From: Lathyrus oleraceus
Lineage: Eukaryota; Streptophyta; Magnoliopsida; Fabales; Fabaceae
DNA: 64,000 nt
Reading direction: 5' to 3'
Assembly: GCF_024323335.1 (NCBI RefSeq)
Contig: NC_066581.1
Span: 178,119,330 to 178,183,329, forward strand
This document shows, in pieces, positions 24,076 to 34,588 of this stretch. Below the pieces are notes generated by a model, which had not been told where the DNA came from, ran no database searches, and saw only the letters and a program-made list of their open reading frames with translations. The translations under genes were made by a program, and so were the position numbers. Position 1 is the stretch's first letter; the number at the start of each line of letters is the position of its first letter.

Positions 24076-27000
24076 TGTAATACCCCAAAATTTACCCTTC
24101 ATTTTTCTTGGAAGCTTGGGATTATGTGTCTTACATTTCATTAGCATCATATTAGGTCATACTCATTGCATACTGCATTAGTAACTTGGAAATCAGGGTT
24201 TGATTGATCACTCCTTATCAGAAGGAGCCCACACAAAGCAAGACTGAGAGTTGAACTTCATTCTCCACATATACAAGTCTCAAGGTGGTCCAGGTATCTT
24301 ATGGTGGTCTACAGTTCATCAATGGAGGATTCAGAGCTCCCAGAGTGTGCATCTGGATTTAATCAGAAATTAGGGTTTCATGGCTATCTGCAACAGGCAA
24401 TGTTTGATTGGAAGTGCAGGAGCTCATTAATGTCATGATTATAGAGACATCTTGGCCTAAGAAGATCCACAATTATCTCAGAAAGATCCATTGGCAATCA
24501 GTGCAATCAGTTCCTGATCATTTTGCCCTAAAACTAGGGTTTGGTATAAAATCGGTTTATTTCTGATTCCTTGGGTGAAACTCTTTTCCATGGCCCTCCA
24601 TATGTCTACAAGGGTCTACATACAAAAAATCAGCTCTTTATTTGAGCTAGAAGTGCTTCAATTGATCAATGGAATCGGGAATCAGACAGTTTGGGAAAAG
24701 TCAACTGTGGGGCCAGAAAAGTCAACTTCTGACATTTTGAAAGTGGAATCTCAATATTCATGCCTAAGGGAGCCTACATGTGAAATTTGATCAAGGTTGG
24801 ATCATGGATTCATCATTTAATCGGGAGTTTGAAAAGTTACTAAATTTGGAAATAGTTGACTTTCCATTTAGGGCAAGTTTTTATGGTTATTGCACCCACT
24901 TTAAGCCCATTTTCCATCAAGATGCAAGCTCCATTTGAAAATTTCTCCAACATGAAACTTGTTCCTCTTGTTCCAAGTTTTCTAGAAATATAAAGTTTGT
25001 TTCATTTGGATTAAAATTGAGAAAGTTATGCTTGGTCAAAGTGAGACATTATTTTAGGACACTTAGAAAATTTTCTAAGTCCAAAATCTTCAAGATTTGT
25101 CAAGACTTATGGGCCAGATTTCTTGCACTTAAAGGCATCTTTTGAAAATACTTTCTTCATGACAATTGTACCTTGATATGTCCTCTTTCACATCCTTTTG
25201 GAATCATCTCATTTGGATCATTGGTTTGAAAGATACACTCATCTAAAGTTGGCCTCGTGGACTGAATTTTTTGGCAACATTTAGGCCAAACTGGCCCAAC
25301 CATTCTGCAGTTGTGAGACCTGCACTTTATGGCCATTTTTCACCTCTTTGCACTCATCATTTCAAATTGTGTTCAACATGAAATATGTTAAGCTCCATAC
25401 CCTCTTTCTACTGTTTGCATTGCCTTGCCATTTGGTTACATACTCATCAAGATACAAGGTCTTAAAATCACCCTGTTGAGCTGTTTTCTTGCCAGACCAA
25501 GCCAAACCCGTCAGACCACAAAAACGACCAGCCACATGCTTTTCCTCATTTGGTCATGCACTTTTATGTTCACTCACTTAAGTTTTGCCACATTGAGAAT
25601 TTGCTCATAACACCTCACTTTTGCACCTTTTATTCATGAACCAAACCAAGCATTGCAAGCCCATTAGCACACATTAAACCCTACATATATAAGCTTCTAA
25701 AACCCTAACTTGAAGGGTAGTGGCTGCAGAACTTTAGGACAAGGCAAGCAAAGGCAAGCTTGGTTTTCATTTCATTTTGCATTCCTCTTCCATTTTCACA
25801 AGTTCTTGAAGTTTCAAAGCATCAAGAGCATTATTCCTCTTCTATCTTCTCCACCACTAAGAAGTAGTGGACTGTTTTCCACTAGGTAAGCATCCTTTGA
25901 CTTGTTCATTACTGTTTTGCTATGCTTGCCATGTTTGTTCATCATGTTGTTCATGCCATTGTCATACTTATTCATGCCTTTACCATGCTTACTTTTCCAT
26001 TATGTCATGCTTGTTCCATGCTCTTTTTTCATGTTAATGTTATGTTGTGCATGCTTGTAAAGCCCTCACCATGAGGCATTGTTTTAAGCTTGAAGTTATG
26101 TTGTTGTTTTCTGGCGGTATCCGTGTGCATATTACTCCCATGTTGTTCACTTTTCTCTATGTTAAAGCCATCATTTTTAATGAATCAAAGCACCATTTTG
26201 TTCTATTCATTTCGAACTTAAACTTTGCTTTTTATATCATCTCATTTGGAGCACCATAACATGAGATATTTTGGTTGGAAGTTGGAGAAAATCTGTTCGC
26301 GTTTTCATGTGTTTCACTATGCATGGCATTAGGGCTTTCCTTGGCTTGTGAGGAGTTGAAACGTGTCACTGCCTAAGCCGCTGGATCACGCGCTTGTTTT
26401 CTTATCCTAACCGCCCATTGCCTGTTTTGTCCTTTAGTGGCTTTTAATGAAAGTTGACCGGTTGAGCAATGGTCACATGGTTTTTTTTAATAAAATGTTA
26501 CATTTTATTTATGTCACGCTGGAACACTTGGACCGGACTGGGCTTGGCTTCACGCGTTATCTGCACCCCCCTGCATTCGTGACCCATTACCAAATCCATT
26601 CATTTTCATTTTTTATTTTGTTACTCTTATTTTATTTTGCTGTTTTTGTTTTTAATTCATAAAAATATTTTATTTATTCATAAAAATACCAAAAAATACT
26701 TTTCACATTTCTTAATGTTTTATTTAATTTATTTAATTTTTATTTTCATATTTTATTTAATATCAATATTTTATTTTAATTATTTGTTTCAAATAGTCCA
26801 TTTTAACACACATATTTTTATTAATTTTATTTTTATAGCTTAAAGTTATTTTTAACTTCTGATTTTTGGGATGAGGGTTGACAAATGTCTCATGGTCAAC
26901 CTGGCCTTTTCTTGGAATTTTATTTCCCATTTTTAATTTATTTTGGATTTATTTTTGACCTAGTTTGCTTGGTTGACTTTTCATTTGACTTCTTTTTATT

Positions 27001-27758
27001 TCAATTAATTTATACACTAATTCACATTATTTTTAAAATCTTTTTGGGGGATGATGATGTCCTGACCCCACCTCATTTAATTTAATTTTTCATGATTTAT
27101 TGGATTAATTTACTATTTGTTTGATATTTTTTAATTTGACTTGACTTTATAGTTGACTTTTCTATGATTGATGTTTGACTTAGGGATTGCTTATGGCAAT
27201 TGAAGAGATCTTTTGATCCTCACTTGTTCATCTCATATGCCATGTATTAGAGGCTTTTCATCTTGATTTTATTTGATCCTTGCATCATTTCCCGATTAAA
27301 TTATTCAGTGATCCTTTGTGTGCATAGTTTCACCTATCTGATTCATCTGATATTTTTTATACTTGTTTCTTTCATCCATGCTTCTATTGTTTGATTGTTT
27401 AACATGTTTATACTTCTCATGCATTGTCTAATGCTTCATTATATCATTATTTGATTCTTTGATTCAATTACATACCTGTTTATATCTGATCTGTTTGATT
27501 AGTTGTTGCCTACTTGTATGATGTATGAGGCATATATTTTTTATTGTTTGATTGCCATGAACAATCCTCATTCATAACAAATGTACCCCTCTCCCATGAA
27601 GTGTATAATGTTTACTCTTTCATTCTTTATTCATCTGTTAATACAAGAAATAAAATGAACATACGATAACCATTTCAAAACAAGATCAAAACCCTGATCC
27701 AACATCGAGTAATTATTTTCAAAACTTAACAGAACCAGCACGTAGTCATCCATCCTTT

Positions 27759-27902
27759 TGTAAGTCGATTGCTTCATGCATCGCCATTTCTCTTGTAAGT
27801 CGATTGCTTCATGCATTGCCATCTACCACCTGTAAGTCGATTGCTTCATGCATTGCCATCTACCACCTGTAAGTCGATTGCTTCATGCATCGCCATCTAC
27901 CC
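27759..27902 (+). repeat. Four tandem copies of a 35-37-bp unit
   Basis: Units begin TGTAAGTCGATTGCTTCATG at 27759, 27794, 27831 and 27868, continuing with 'cat.gccatctacc'. The copies are nearly identical. It is an internal array of the Ogre solo LTR. Confidence 0.9.
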
Positions 27903-27960
27903 TTATCCCTGGTTCCTCTCCTTGCTCCATTCGTCGATTCCTGTTCCGTTTAGGTAGCAC

Positions 27961-28107
27961 ACATTAGGTAGAACCCTTTGTATGATAACATAGGTAGCAT
28001 TCCCTTATTCTTTTGTATGATAACATAGGTAGAATTCCCTTATTCTTTTGTACGATAACATAGGTAGAATTCCCTTATATTCTTTGCATGCTAACATTAG
28101 GTAGATG
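27961..28107 (+). repeat. Tandem ~35-bp units next to the Athila insertion
   Basis: The unit 'taggtagaattcccttattc' followed by 'ttttgtatgataaca' repeats at about 27991, 28026, 28061 and 28099 (35, 35 and 38 bp apart). The Athila element inserted three bases past the array, in GTAGATGTTC. Confidence 0.85.
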
Positions 28108-28110
28108 TTC

Positions 28111-29855
28111 TGATCGCGACTTAATGAGTCGAATTTGGGGTACAAACTGCAAGTGCACAGTTCTATCGCGTAGTTTTAAAAGATATCGATCCCACAGGGA
28201 CTTATGAATCGATATACCGTTTTCTAAGGTTACTTCGTAAAGCTAAGGCGGATAATACTTTGATTGTTTGGGGGAAAAATTAAAACTAAAATAAGATCTA
28301 AATTAAATATCAAATAAACGGATATCGGTATGTAGTTCGTCGTAATTAGGGAATCAATTCTTCGTTGGTTTCTTGGTTTTAAAATAAATCTTTTCAGTAG
28401 ACACTATTGATTAAAAGCCTTTTCTCAAACTCTCGCTCTGTTGAATAAACTATGATTTTATATTAACGTAGCTGTCACTTATTAGTTAAGTCCAAAATCA
28501 CTTTTTGAAAACAATAGAATCCGTAGAAACTCTTTTTAAGAAAACACTAATCGTTTAAACACCCTTGTCTCAAACTCTCGCTCTATTGACTTAGGTTATA
28601 CAATTAAATTCAAATGCTTAACTCTCGTCCTCACATTCAACCTTTAAAAATACTTTTTGAAAAAGATTAGAATTTAATTAACTCTAAAAATTTGCTCTCG
28701 CCCTGATCTAGAATTAATGTCCAATTTACACTGTCCAGTTAAAAACTCAAACTCTCGTTCTATTGATTTTAACTTCTTTATGTCTTTTACTTTCGTACAA
28801 AACCTTGTTATTAAACCTGGAAATTGAGACCGTAAAAAGAGTGATTTTATTTTTAAATGTAATTAAACCAACTTATTTTTTATTCCTTCATTCCGCTTAC
28901 TTTACATACCGATACCTAAATAAATTAGCCAGACATACTAAACAGATCTAAATAATCAGCATGCATAAATAATTCCATCTCAGGAAAATAACATAAATAA
29001 ACAGTAAAATAAAGCATATATAAATTCAAACTATAATTAAAGAACCTGAGTAATTAAATAGCAGTCTTGAACACTCCACCACAGACCGGTTGGATTTTTC
29101 TTGAATTCTTCAATCGGACAGGAAAATAAAATTGAAGGAATAAAAAAAATCTAGGGTCTAACGTAAGGTTAGATCTAGTGAAAGGTACACAATAGTTTCC
29201 GGTGTAGAAACTATTGTGCGAAAAAGAATTAATTAAGTGCTGAAAGCTTAACTGGAAAAGAAACTAAAAATAAAAACTGCAATTAAAAAGCAAAAACAGT
29301 AAAGGAAAAATAATGATATGCTCGCACGGCTGGAAGAAGAAAATTGAATTAAGTGGCTAAAAACGGCGAAGAAGAGTCTCGTAGGGTTTGCCAAAAATTA
29401 CTATTTATATTGGTCACTTGTTGGAATTGTTTCCAAAGGTCTTCCGCGTAAAGGGTCTTCACGTTGCAAATGGTCAAGCGTAACAATAGGCCTCAACGTC
29501 TTTGTTGCGCTTCTGAAGCCAAAAATATAGGAGAATGGTGTGATGTCCGTCACACCATGTGTTACGCTCGTAACACAAGTGGGCAAAGCGTGACGCTCGT
29601 CATAGCCTGTGTGACGCTCGTCACAGGCGCAGCGCCTGTGCTTTTGGGCTGGGCTTTGGCTTTTGATATTTGCTTCTTTTCATTCCTTTTGGCACCTCCT
29701 TTTCTTCCTTTTTCACTTGTGCTTCAAATAAACTACCTGAGATAAATAGAAAGAAAATACCGAGTAATATCGAATAAAATGAAATAAATTGAAGTAAATA
29801 ATAATATAATTTAATTAAATTGAGTCCTAGAATGTGATATTATTTCATGTTATCA
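28111..29855 (-). mobile_element. Athila 3' LTR
   Basis: 1745 bp, TG...CA read on the element strand. It carries the same TGACG hairpin cluster (29537-29640) and TATA box (29401-29409) as the 5' LTR. The target copy TGTTC lies immediately to its left. Confidence 0.95.
29537..29640 (-). promoter_or_regulatory. TGACG hairpin cluster in 3' LTR U3
   Basis: Four near-perfect short inverted repeats built on (GTG)TGACG-CT-CGTCAC(AC) lie within about 100 bp, ending in GCGCAGCGCC. Two of them carry changes relative to the 5' LTR copy (TGATGTCC, TCATAGCC) that weaken the stems. TGACG is the core site for plant TGA-type bZIP factors. Confidence 0.6.
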
Positions 29856-29869
29856 AACTCCCCCATACT
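29856..29869 (-). other. Polypurine tract of the Athila element
   Basis: Minus strand AGTATGGGGGAGTT directly abuts the 3' LTR start. A second, similar purine run lies at 30942-30957. Confidence 0.85.
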
Positions 29870-30414
29870 TAGATCTTTGCTTGTCCTCAAGCAAAATACA
29901 GTATAGAACTTGTTTTTAAAATTTTAGCCAAATGAAATTTCAAAACACACATCAATTCGTACTAGGTTGCAAGTAGATTTCGTTTTGAAGTATCTTGAGT
30001 CTAATCTCGACAGCAAGGACTACCGTTACCACATCAGATAATCTCACCTCATGCAAACCAGTTCGAGTCATGCTATTATAGCTAGCCTGGTTCTTTTACT
30101 CTTATCTCACCCGTTTTCATTCTAGCGAAATCACATTAAGCCCTTTATCGTTTCGCGCACATAGTGGAGTGGTCGGTTAGTGATTCTGATCCCCTTTTTA
30201 GCTTGAAGCTCTGGTACATGAGTCAGATAACTTCGTTACTTAGTCCATTGCGAATTGCGGGGGATCGGACCGTAGTCCGCCCTACCAAGTTCAGTACCAG
30301 ATACCTGCTGAACCAACTCATAATGGATCTTTCGTATTATGTTTTTGTATGATCTGCAACCTTTAGATTAAATGATCTGGTAAGGATCACCTAACTTAGT
30401 TAGTGCATTTCCTG

Positions 30415-30509
<95 letters not shown>

Positions 30510-31027
30510 TATTTATTTTGGGAATCATTCACTTATATTCATCGGCCCTCCACGTAGTTTGCTATTAAGATGGTGATGACTTCTTGTATAAATTGCTCGG
30601 GGTTACTATAGAGTTAAAAATCCAGGGACTTGTATAACAGTTGCCTATCTGATCTAACATGTTGAGGTTTGTTTAGAGTGTTGGGGCGGTAATAGTTTTT
30701 GTCTTAATTTGTCTCAAGTTCGATAAAATAAGCAACCTTTATACTTACTGAGTGTGTTGAATTTTTGTTATGGCTCATGAAAATTTTTGAGGGAATAGAT
30801 AATAGAAAATTTTCACACTAGGGACTTAACTTAAAATATATTATAAGAATTTTTTTTTATATATAAGGGAAATAACAATGAAAAGAAAGATACATACTTG
30901 AAGAAGAAAAAAAGGAAAGAGGATAGAAAGAACACGGTTTTCCCCCCCATACTTAAATGAAACATTGTCCCCAATGTTTTAAGGAAATCAAAAGAAATAC
31001 AAAAAGAAAAGGAAAAGGAAACGAAAG
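29870..31027 (-). other. Athila spacer between env-like copy B and 3' LTR
   Basis: No convincing gene. It contains a (TA)n array at about 30415-30505 and a second PPT-like run at 30942-30957 (minus strand AGTATGGGGGGGAAA). The rest is unremarkable element 3' untranslated sequence. Confidence 0.6.
30415..30505. repeat. (TA)n microsatellite
   Basis: About 90 bp of nearly pure TA dinucleotide with one phase break. It sits downstream of env-like copy B, in the same relative place as the TA array at 32797-32860 downstream of copy A. Confidence 0.95.
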
Positions 31028-32326
31028 TCAATGCGGCCTTCCGCCTCTTGTTCTTGGACCTGGTGATCGTTGACGTACTTCTAAGTCGTCGAACCTGCTG
31101 AGCAACTCAGTGAACCGCTGATCGGTTATAGCATTCCTCGCTTCCTGTTGTTGTTGCATTTGGCGCATCATTTGCATCATTTCGAGATTCTGCGCTTGCA
31201 TACCATCAATAGCATCCATGATGTCGTCGTTGGTTGCAGGTCTTCTTCGTCGACGACGTCGTGAGGATGGGCCAGCTGCATTATCGGAAGGGTTGAGCGG
31301 GACTGATTGCTGTGCAGGAGCATGATCACCTAGCTCCATTTCTTCGAACTCGTCTGTAGACGGGTTTGCGTGTGAAGACTCGGTAGCTTCGGGAGCGTTT
31401 AGATCATAGAGGTGGCGGTTGGGGTTGGTGACATCTGTTAGGGCAATGTTGGGTAGAACAACGCTTGGGACTTCCTGGCTGTTCACCATAAGGTAATACC
31501 CTCCGCCTACTCTGTTCTTAATTAGGCGGCTGGACCGACAGTAGCTTATATCCATAAATAGGGGAGGTAAAGATTCTAAAGTTTGGAGTCGGTCCCCTAG
31601 GTTTAAGCCAAGTGCTATGGTGGTGATTAATCCACCAATTACAAAAGGTTGACGGCCTCTAGCACATAAGGAGCGGATATGATGAAATAGGAAGGATGCG
31701 GCGTTTACCTTAGTATCCGGTTCGAAGACGCATTCGAGGAAGAATAATTCCTTTGCGTTGACTTTGTTGTTGTTCGGTCTTCCAAAAACTGTGTTTTGCA
31801 GGATGCGGATAAAGTACCGGATAGTTGGGTTATGTATATGGGAAACAAGGAGCTCTTCCCAGTTGTTGGCATCTACACCGGATATTTTCCTAAAGAGGTC
31901 GAAGGCGTGTATGTTCCACTGGGAATTCGGAGGGATTCTCGGGTGGACTTGACCTTCTACAGGGAACTGTAGCATGGTGCTCAATTGGTTTTGGGATAAG
32001 GAGTATTCAGTGTTGAACATACGGAAGGTTGCGGTACCGGTTAAGTACTCGTCTTCACCGGTGGGAGTGTTGTACGCATATGAACTTAAAAATTCTAAGG
32101 TTAGGGAGGGGTAGGTAGGTTGATTATGCGTGCATAGAAAGGTTAAATCAGCAAGATGGAGCATCCATTCTATATCTTGAAGTAATCCTAATTCTTGTAA
32201 ACAAGTTAGATCAAGATACCTGGTAGAGGTGACACCTCGTTGTTGGAAACGCTCGAACTGCTCCCTTTGATAATTATCATCTTCGGATCGGAAGATGATA
32301 TTTCCGAAAGCTTGGTTGCCCGCCAT
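31028..32326 (-). CDS. ATHILA ORF1 / env-like protein, copy B
   Basis: Intact 432-codon frame from ATG 32326 to 31028. It shares collinear blocks with copy A: LTLEFLSS, FRMFN.EYS, SHIHNPTIRYF, FGRPNNNKVNAKELF, VNAASF and IGGLITTIALG. These identify the ATHILA ORF-1 family found after pol in Athila elements. A nuclear-type basic run (SSRRRRRRRPATND) lies near residue 355, and a Met/Gln-rich coiled-coil-like segment follows. No clear signal peptide or membrane segment is visible, so 'env-like' refers to position only. Upstream on the same strand are a TATA box (32421-32430) and TGACG hairpins (32520-32655); the first ATG after the TATA box is this start codon. Confidence 0.85.
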   Translation of the reverse strand: MAGNQAFGNIIFRSEDDNYQREQFERFQQRGVTSTRYLDLTCLQELGLLQDIEWMLHLADLTFLCTHNQPTYPSLTLEFLSSYAYNTPTGEDEYLTGTATFRMFNTEYSLSQNQLSTMLQFPVEGQVHPRIPPNSQWNIHAFDLFRKISGVDANNWEELLVSHIHNPTIRYFIRILQNTVFGRPNNNKVNAKELFFLECVFEPDTKVNAASFLFHHIRSLCARGRQPFVIGGLITTIALGLNLGDRLQTLESLPPLFMDISYCRSSRLIKNRVGGGYYLMVNSQEVPSVVLPNIALTDVTNPNRHLYDLNAPEATESSHANPSTDEFEEMELGDHAPAQQSVPLNPSDNAAGPSSRRRRRRRPATNDDIMDAIDGMQAQNLEMMQMMRQMQQQQEARNAITDQRFTELLSRFDDLEVRQRSPGPRTRGGRPH

Positions 32327-32420
32327 ATCGATAAGTGGTTTGAAAGAGGTAATTAGGGGAGAAGGGAAATGAAATTGATTTTAGAGAATGATTTGTGGTG
32401 TATGAAGAAACGTATGGTGG

Positions 32421-32430
32421 GTATTTATAG
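32421..32430 (-). promoter_or_regulatory. Candidate internal TATA box for env-like copy B
   Basis: Minus strand CTATAAATAC in the context CCTATAAATACCC, about 95 nt before the ATG at 32326. No other ATG intervenes. A TSS about 30 nt downstream would give a short leader of roughly 65 nt. It resembles the LTR TATA box (CTATTTATA on plus) in form and in its distance from TGACG hairpins. Confidence 0.6.
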
Positions 32431-32519
32431 GAAAAAAATTTGGAAGTTGGAAAGGGAATGGTTGAAAAGTAAATAAATGTGGGTTAATGTGAATAAATGG
32501 GGAAGGTAAAAAGGTGAAA

Positions 32520-32660
32520 TGGTGTAACGGTCGTCTCTCCAACGGCTTGTAACGTTCACCTAGTCTGAAGGTGTTACGCTCGTGACAGGGGCGTTACGGG
32601 CGTCACAAGTACTTGGTGTGACGACCGTGATGGCGTGTGTGACGCTCGTCACACAGTCAT
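32520..32660 (-). promoter_or_regulatory. Internal TGACG/GTTACG hairpin cluster
   Basis: It contains GTGTGACGCTCGTCACAC (32637-32654, perfect 8-bp arms with CT loop), GTGTTACGCTCGTGAC and several further GTAACG or GTGACG elements. The motif is the same as in both LTRs (29537-29640, 43011-43115). It lies 90-230 bp upstream of the internal TATA box, similar to the LTR arrangement. Confidence 0.6.
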
Positions 32661-32792
32661 CTTGGCACGGGTTACTGGTTGCGTTCTTCATAATAATTAT
32701 AGTGATTTATTTTTATTATTTTGTTTTGCTTCAGATTATTTTATTTGGCTATTGTGATACTTTAAATTGTCTTGCATGCTATTCTACTTTCC

Positions 32793-32796
<4 letters not shown>

Positions 32797-32860
<64 letters not shown>
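32797..32860. repeat. (TA)n microsatellite
   Basis: About 62 bp of TA dinucleotide. It makes the artefactual YIYIYI frame on the plus strand. It lies between env-like copies A and B. Confidence 0.95.
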
Positions 32861-32861
<1 letters not shown>

Positions 32862-33077
32862 TTAATAAGTTATGTAGGTAGCATACAGTAGAGAGCATTA
32901 TTGATAGATATTGCATAATTCATAGTAAAGTAAAATAAATCAATAGCTTCATAAAATAATCATAATGTAACATTGGAGGAGAAAAAAAAAAGCGAAAGAG
33001 AAACAAATACGAACATAATTTGAAATAACATTAATGAATAATCTAACTTAAAACTAAATAACTAAGAAAAACAACTT
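32861..33077 (-). other. Spacer after env-like copy A
   Basis: AT-rich DNA without a recognisable gene, between the stop of copy A and the TA array. Confidence 0.5.
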
Positions 33078-34358
33078 CTATCCATCTGCACGATCTTTGG
33101 CCGGAGGAGCAAAGGAGTTAACACGGTTTAGCAACTCGTGGAACTGATTTGTCATACTGTTCATGTATCCCAGAAATTCTTGTCCCATGTTAGCTAACTC
33201 TTCTCTGAGGGCGTCTTGTTCTGACATCAAAGCTTGAATGGTGGTGTTATAATCAGCTCCGGGCATATGATGTCTAAGATCGGGTATCGCCGATTCTTCG
33301 GTCGGGGCAGGTTGAGGAGGAGGATCAATATCATAATAACCAGATGGTGTCTGAGGGTCAGATTCAGCATAAGGAATCTGGTCATCACAAATCTCATAGT
33401 CCTGGATGGATTCAGTAGATCTAGCTGGAGAGGGTGTTGCGTTCAGATTGTAGAGTCAGTTATTGCGATTATGAACACTAGTCCTAGGACTGGGCAAGGT
33501 GAATAGGCAAAGAACTTGGTTATTAATTATAGGCTCAAACTCGTCAGACCCTAGGTTTGCTATAAACATAATGTTGAAGAGGAAGGGTATACTCATAATA
33601 GTAATGCCACAAAAAGGGCTTAAGTCAAGCATAGGCTGACGTAATCCGATAGCATTACCAATCATGGTTATCAAACCGCCTATTTGAATTGGTGCTCGTT
33701 CGTCTTGGATAAGGTGGTCTAAATTTGTCAACATAAAAGTGGCACCGTTTACTGGGCGGTTCTGGGAAGCACAAAATATGATAAAGAGTTCATCACGTGA
33801 AACTGTGGTACTGGTTGGCTTCTTCCCAAATAAGGTGTGGGTCAGGATCTTATGGAAATAGCGAAAGGTCGGGTTATGTATGTTTCCAGAGAGAAACTCA
33901 TGTTCCTCGGGATCGTCATTTCCAGTCAAGCTTCCCCAAAAGTGTTCAAGTTCTCTATATTCAAAAAGTTCTTCTTGGCTCACTGTGAATGTGTCAAAAG
34001 AGGTAGGGAAACCTAAAAGGTTGGTAAAGTCTTGAATATTAAATTGGTACTCCATGTTAAACATTCTGAACTGGATGAAACCTCTGCTTATTCCTTTTCC
34101 ATGGTTGGGTAGATAGATCAGGGAACTAAGGAATTCTAGTGTTAGTCTCCGGTAAGTGACGAAATGTCTACGGATAGGAGAGGTTTCCCACCCAATCTGA
34201 CTCAACAAATACAGGACACTTTGTCTTAGTCCAAGGGCAGTCATTGCCCAGTCATCAGCATACAGGCTAGGTAGCATCTCTCTCGTGGCTAGTTCCTCAA
34301 ACTTTTGTTTCTGAGCTTTCCCTCTGAATTTGATACCCATACAATCAATTTGTCCCAT
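33078..34358 (-). pseudogene. ATHILA ORF1 / env-like protein, copy A, one nonsense codon
   Basis: A continuous frame of about 427 codons from ATG 34358 to 33078, with one internal TGA at 33456-33458. It shares blocks with copy B in order: LTLEFLSS, FRMFNMEYQ, GNIHNPTFRYF, FGKKPTSTTVSRDELF, PVNGATF and IGGLITMIGNA. After the TGA the frame continues with LYNLNATPS (LYDLNAPE in copy B) and ends in a short coiled-coil-like segment. Identity between copies is low over most of the length, so the duplication is old or was acquired separately. Upstream is a strong pyrimidine tract and CAG at 34419, a likely 3' splice site. This is the element's upstream env-like gene. Confidence 0.82.
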
Positions 34359-34418
34359 CAGGTTAATGTTAGCTAGAGAAAAGAAAAACAATAGTTTTAG
34401 TCAGGGTTTGGCCAAATG

Positions 34419-34449
34419 CTGAAAGAAGAAGGAAAAAAAAAGTTTTTTT
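34419..34449 (-). promoter_or_regulatory. Candidate 3' splice site before env-like copy A
   Basis: The minus strand carries a run of nine T followed by CCTTCTTCTTTCAG|C, ending at 34419, between the pol stop (34589) and ATG 34358. A second acceptor-like site, TTTTCTTTTCTCTAG, lies about 45 nt further on. No ATG lies between the first site and 34358, so splicing here would make copy A the first frame of a subgenomic RNA. Confidence 0.5.
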
Positions 34450-34588
34450 TTAATAAATTAAAATAAACTAAGAAAAATACTAAATAAAATTTAAAAGAAT
34501 AATTAAGGAAGAAATGAAAATATAAATATTGGTGGGTTGTCTCCCACTAAGCGCTTTGTTTAATGTCGCAAGCTCGACATAAAAACTA

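Larger units (their letters stand above)
24076..28110 (+). mobile_element. Ogre solo LTR, left part (insertion TSD ACAAG)
   Basis: Begins TGTAATACCCCAAAATTTAC after ACAAG. The LTR resumes at 43330 after the Athila element and ends ...TTAGGTTGCGACA at 44310, followed by ACAAG again. The 5-bp target-site duplication and TG...CA ends show one complete LTR of about 5.0 kb with no internal region, a solo LTR. A TATA box candidate TATATAAG lies at 25684-25692. Two tandem arrays lie at its right side (27759-27902 and 27961-28107). Long frames such as 26637-26843 are AT-rich low-complexity sequence. Confidence 0.9.

Noticed and set aside
26637..27085. Hydrophobic frames that look like membrane proteins
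   Set aside because: Made of T-rich sequence within the Ogre solo LTR. Phe/Ile/Tyr composition follows from base composition.
27759..27902. CRISPR-like array
   Set aside because: Units are directly adjacent with no unique spacers, and the DNA is plant nuclear. It is a simple tandem repeat.
29464..29745. 93-codon frame present in both Athila LTRs (also 42938-43219)
   Set aside because: It overlaps the U3 hairpins and TATA box. It is conserved only because the LTRs are recent copies.
32582..32881. Plus frame with YIYIYIYI tail
   Set aside because: Produced by the (TA)n microsatellite.
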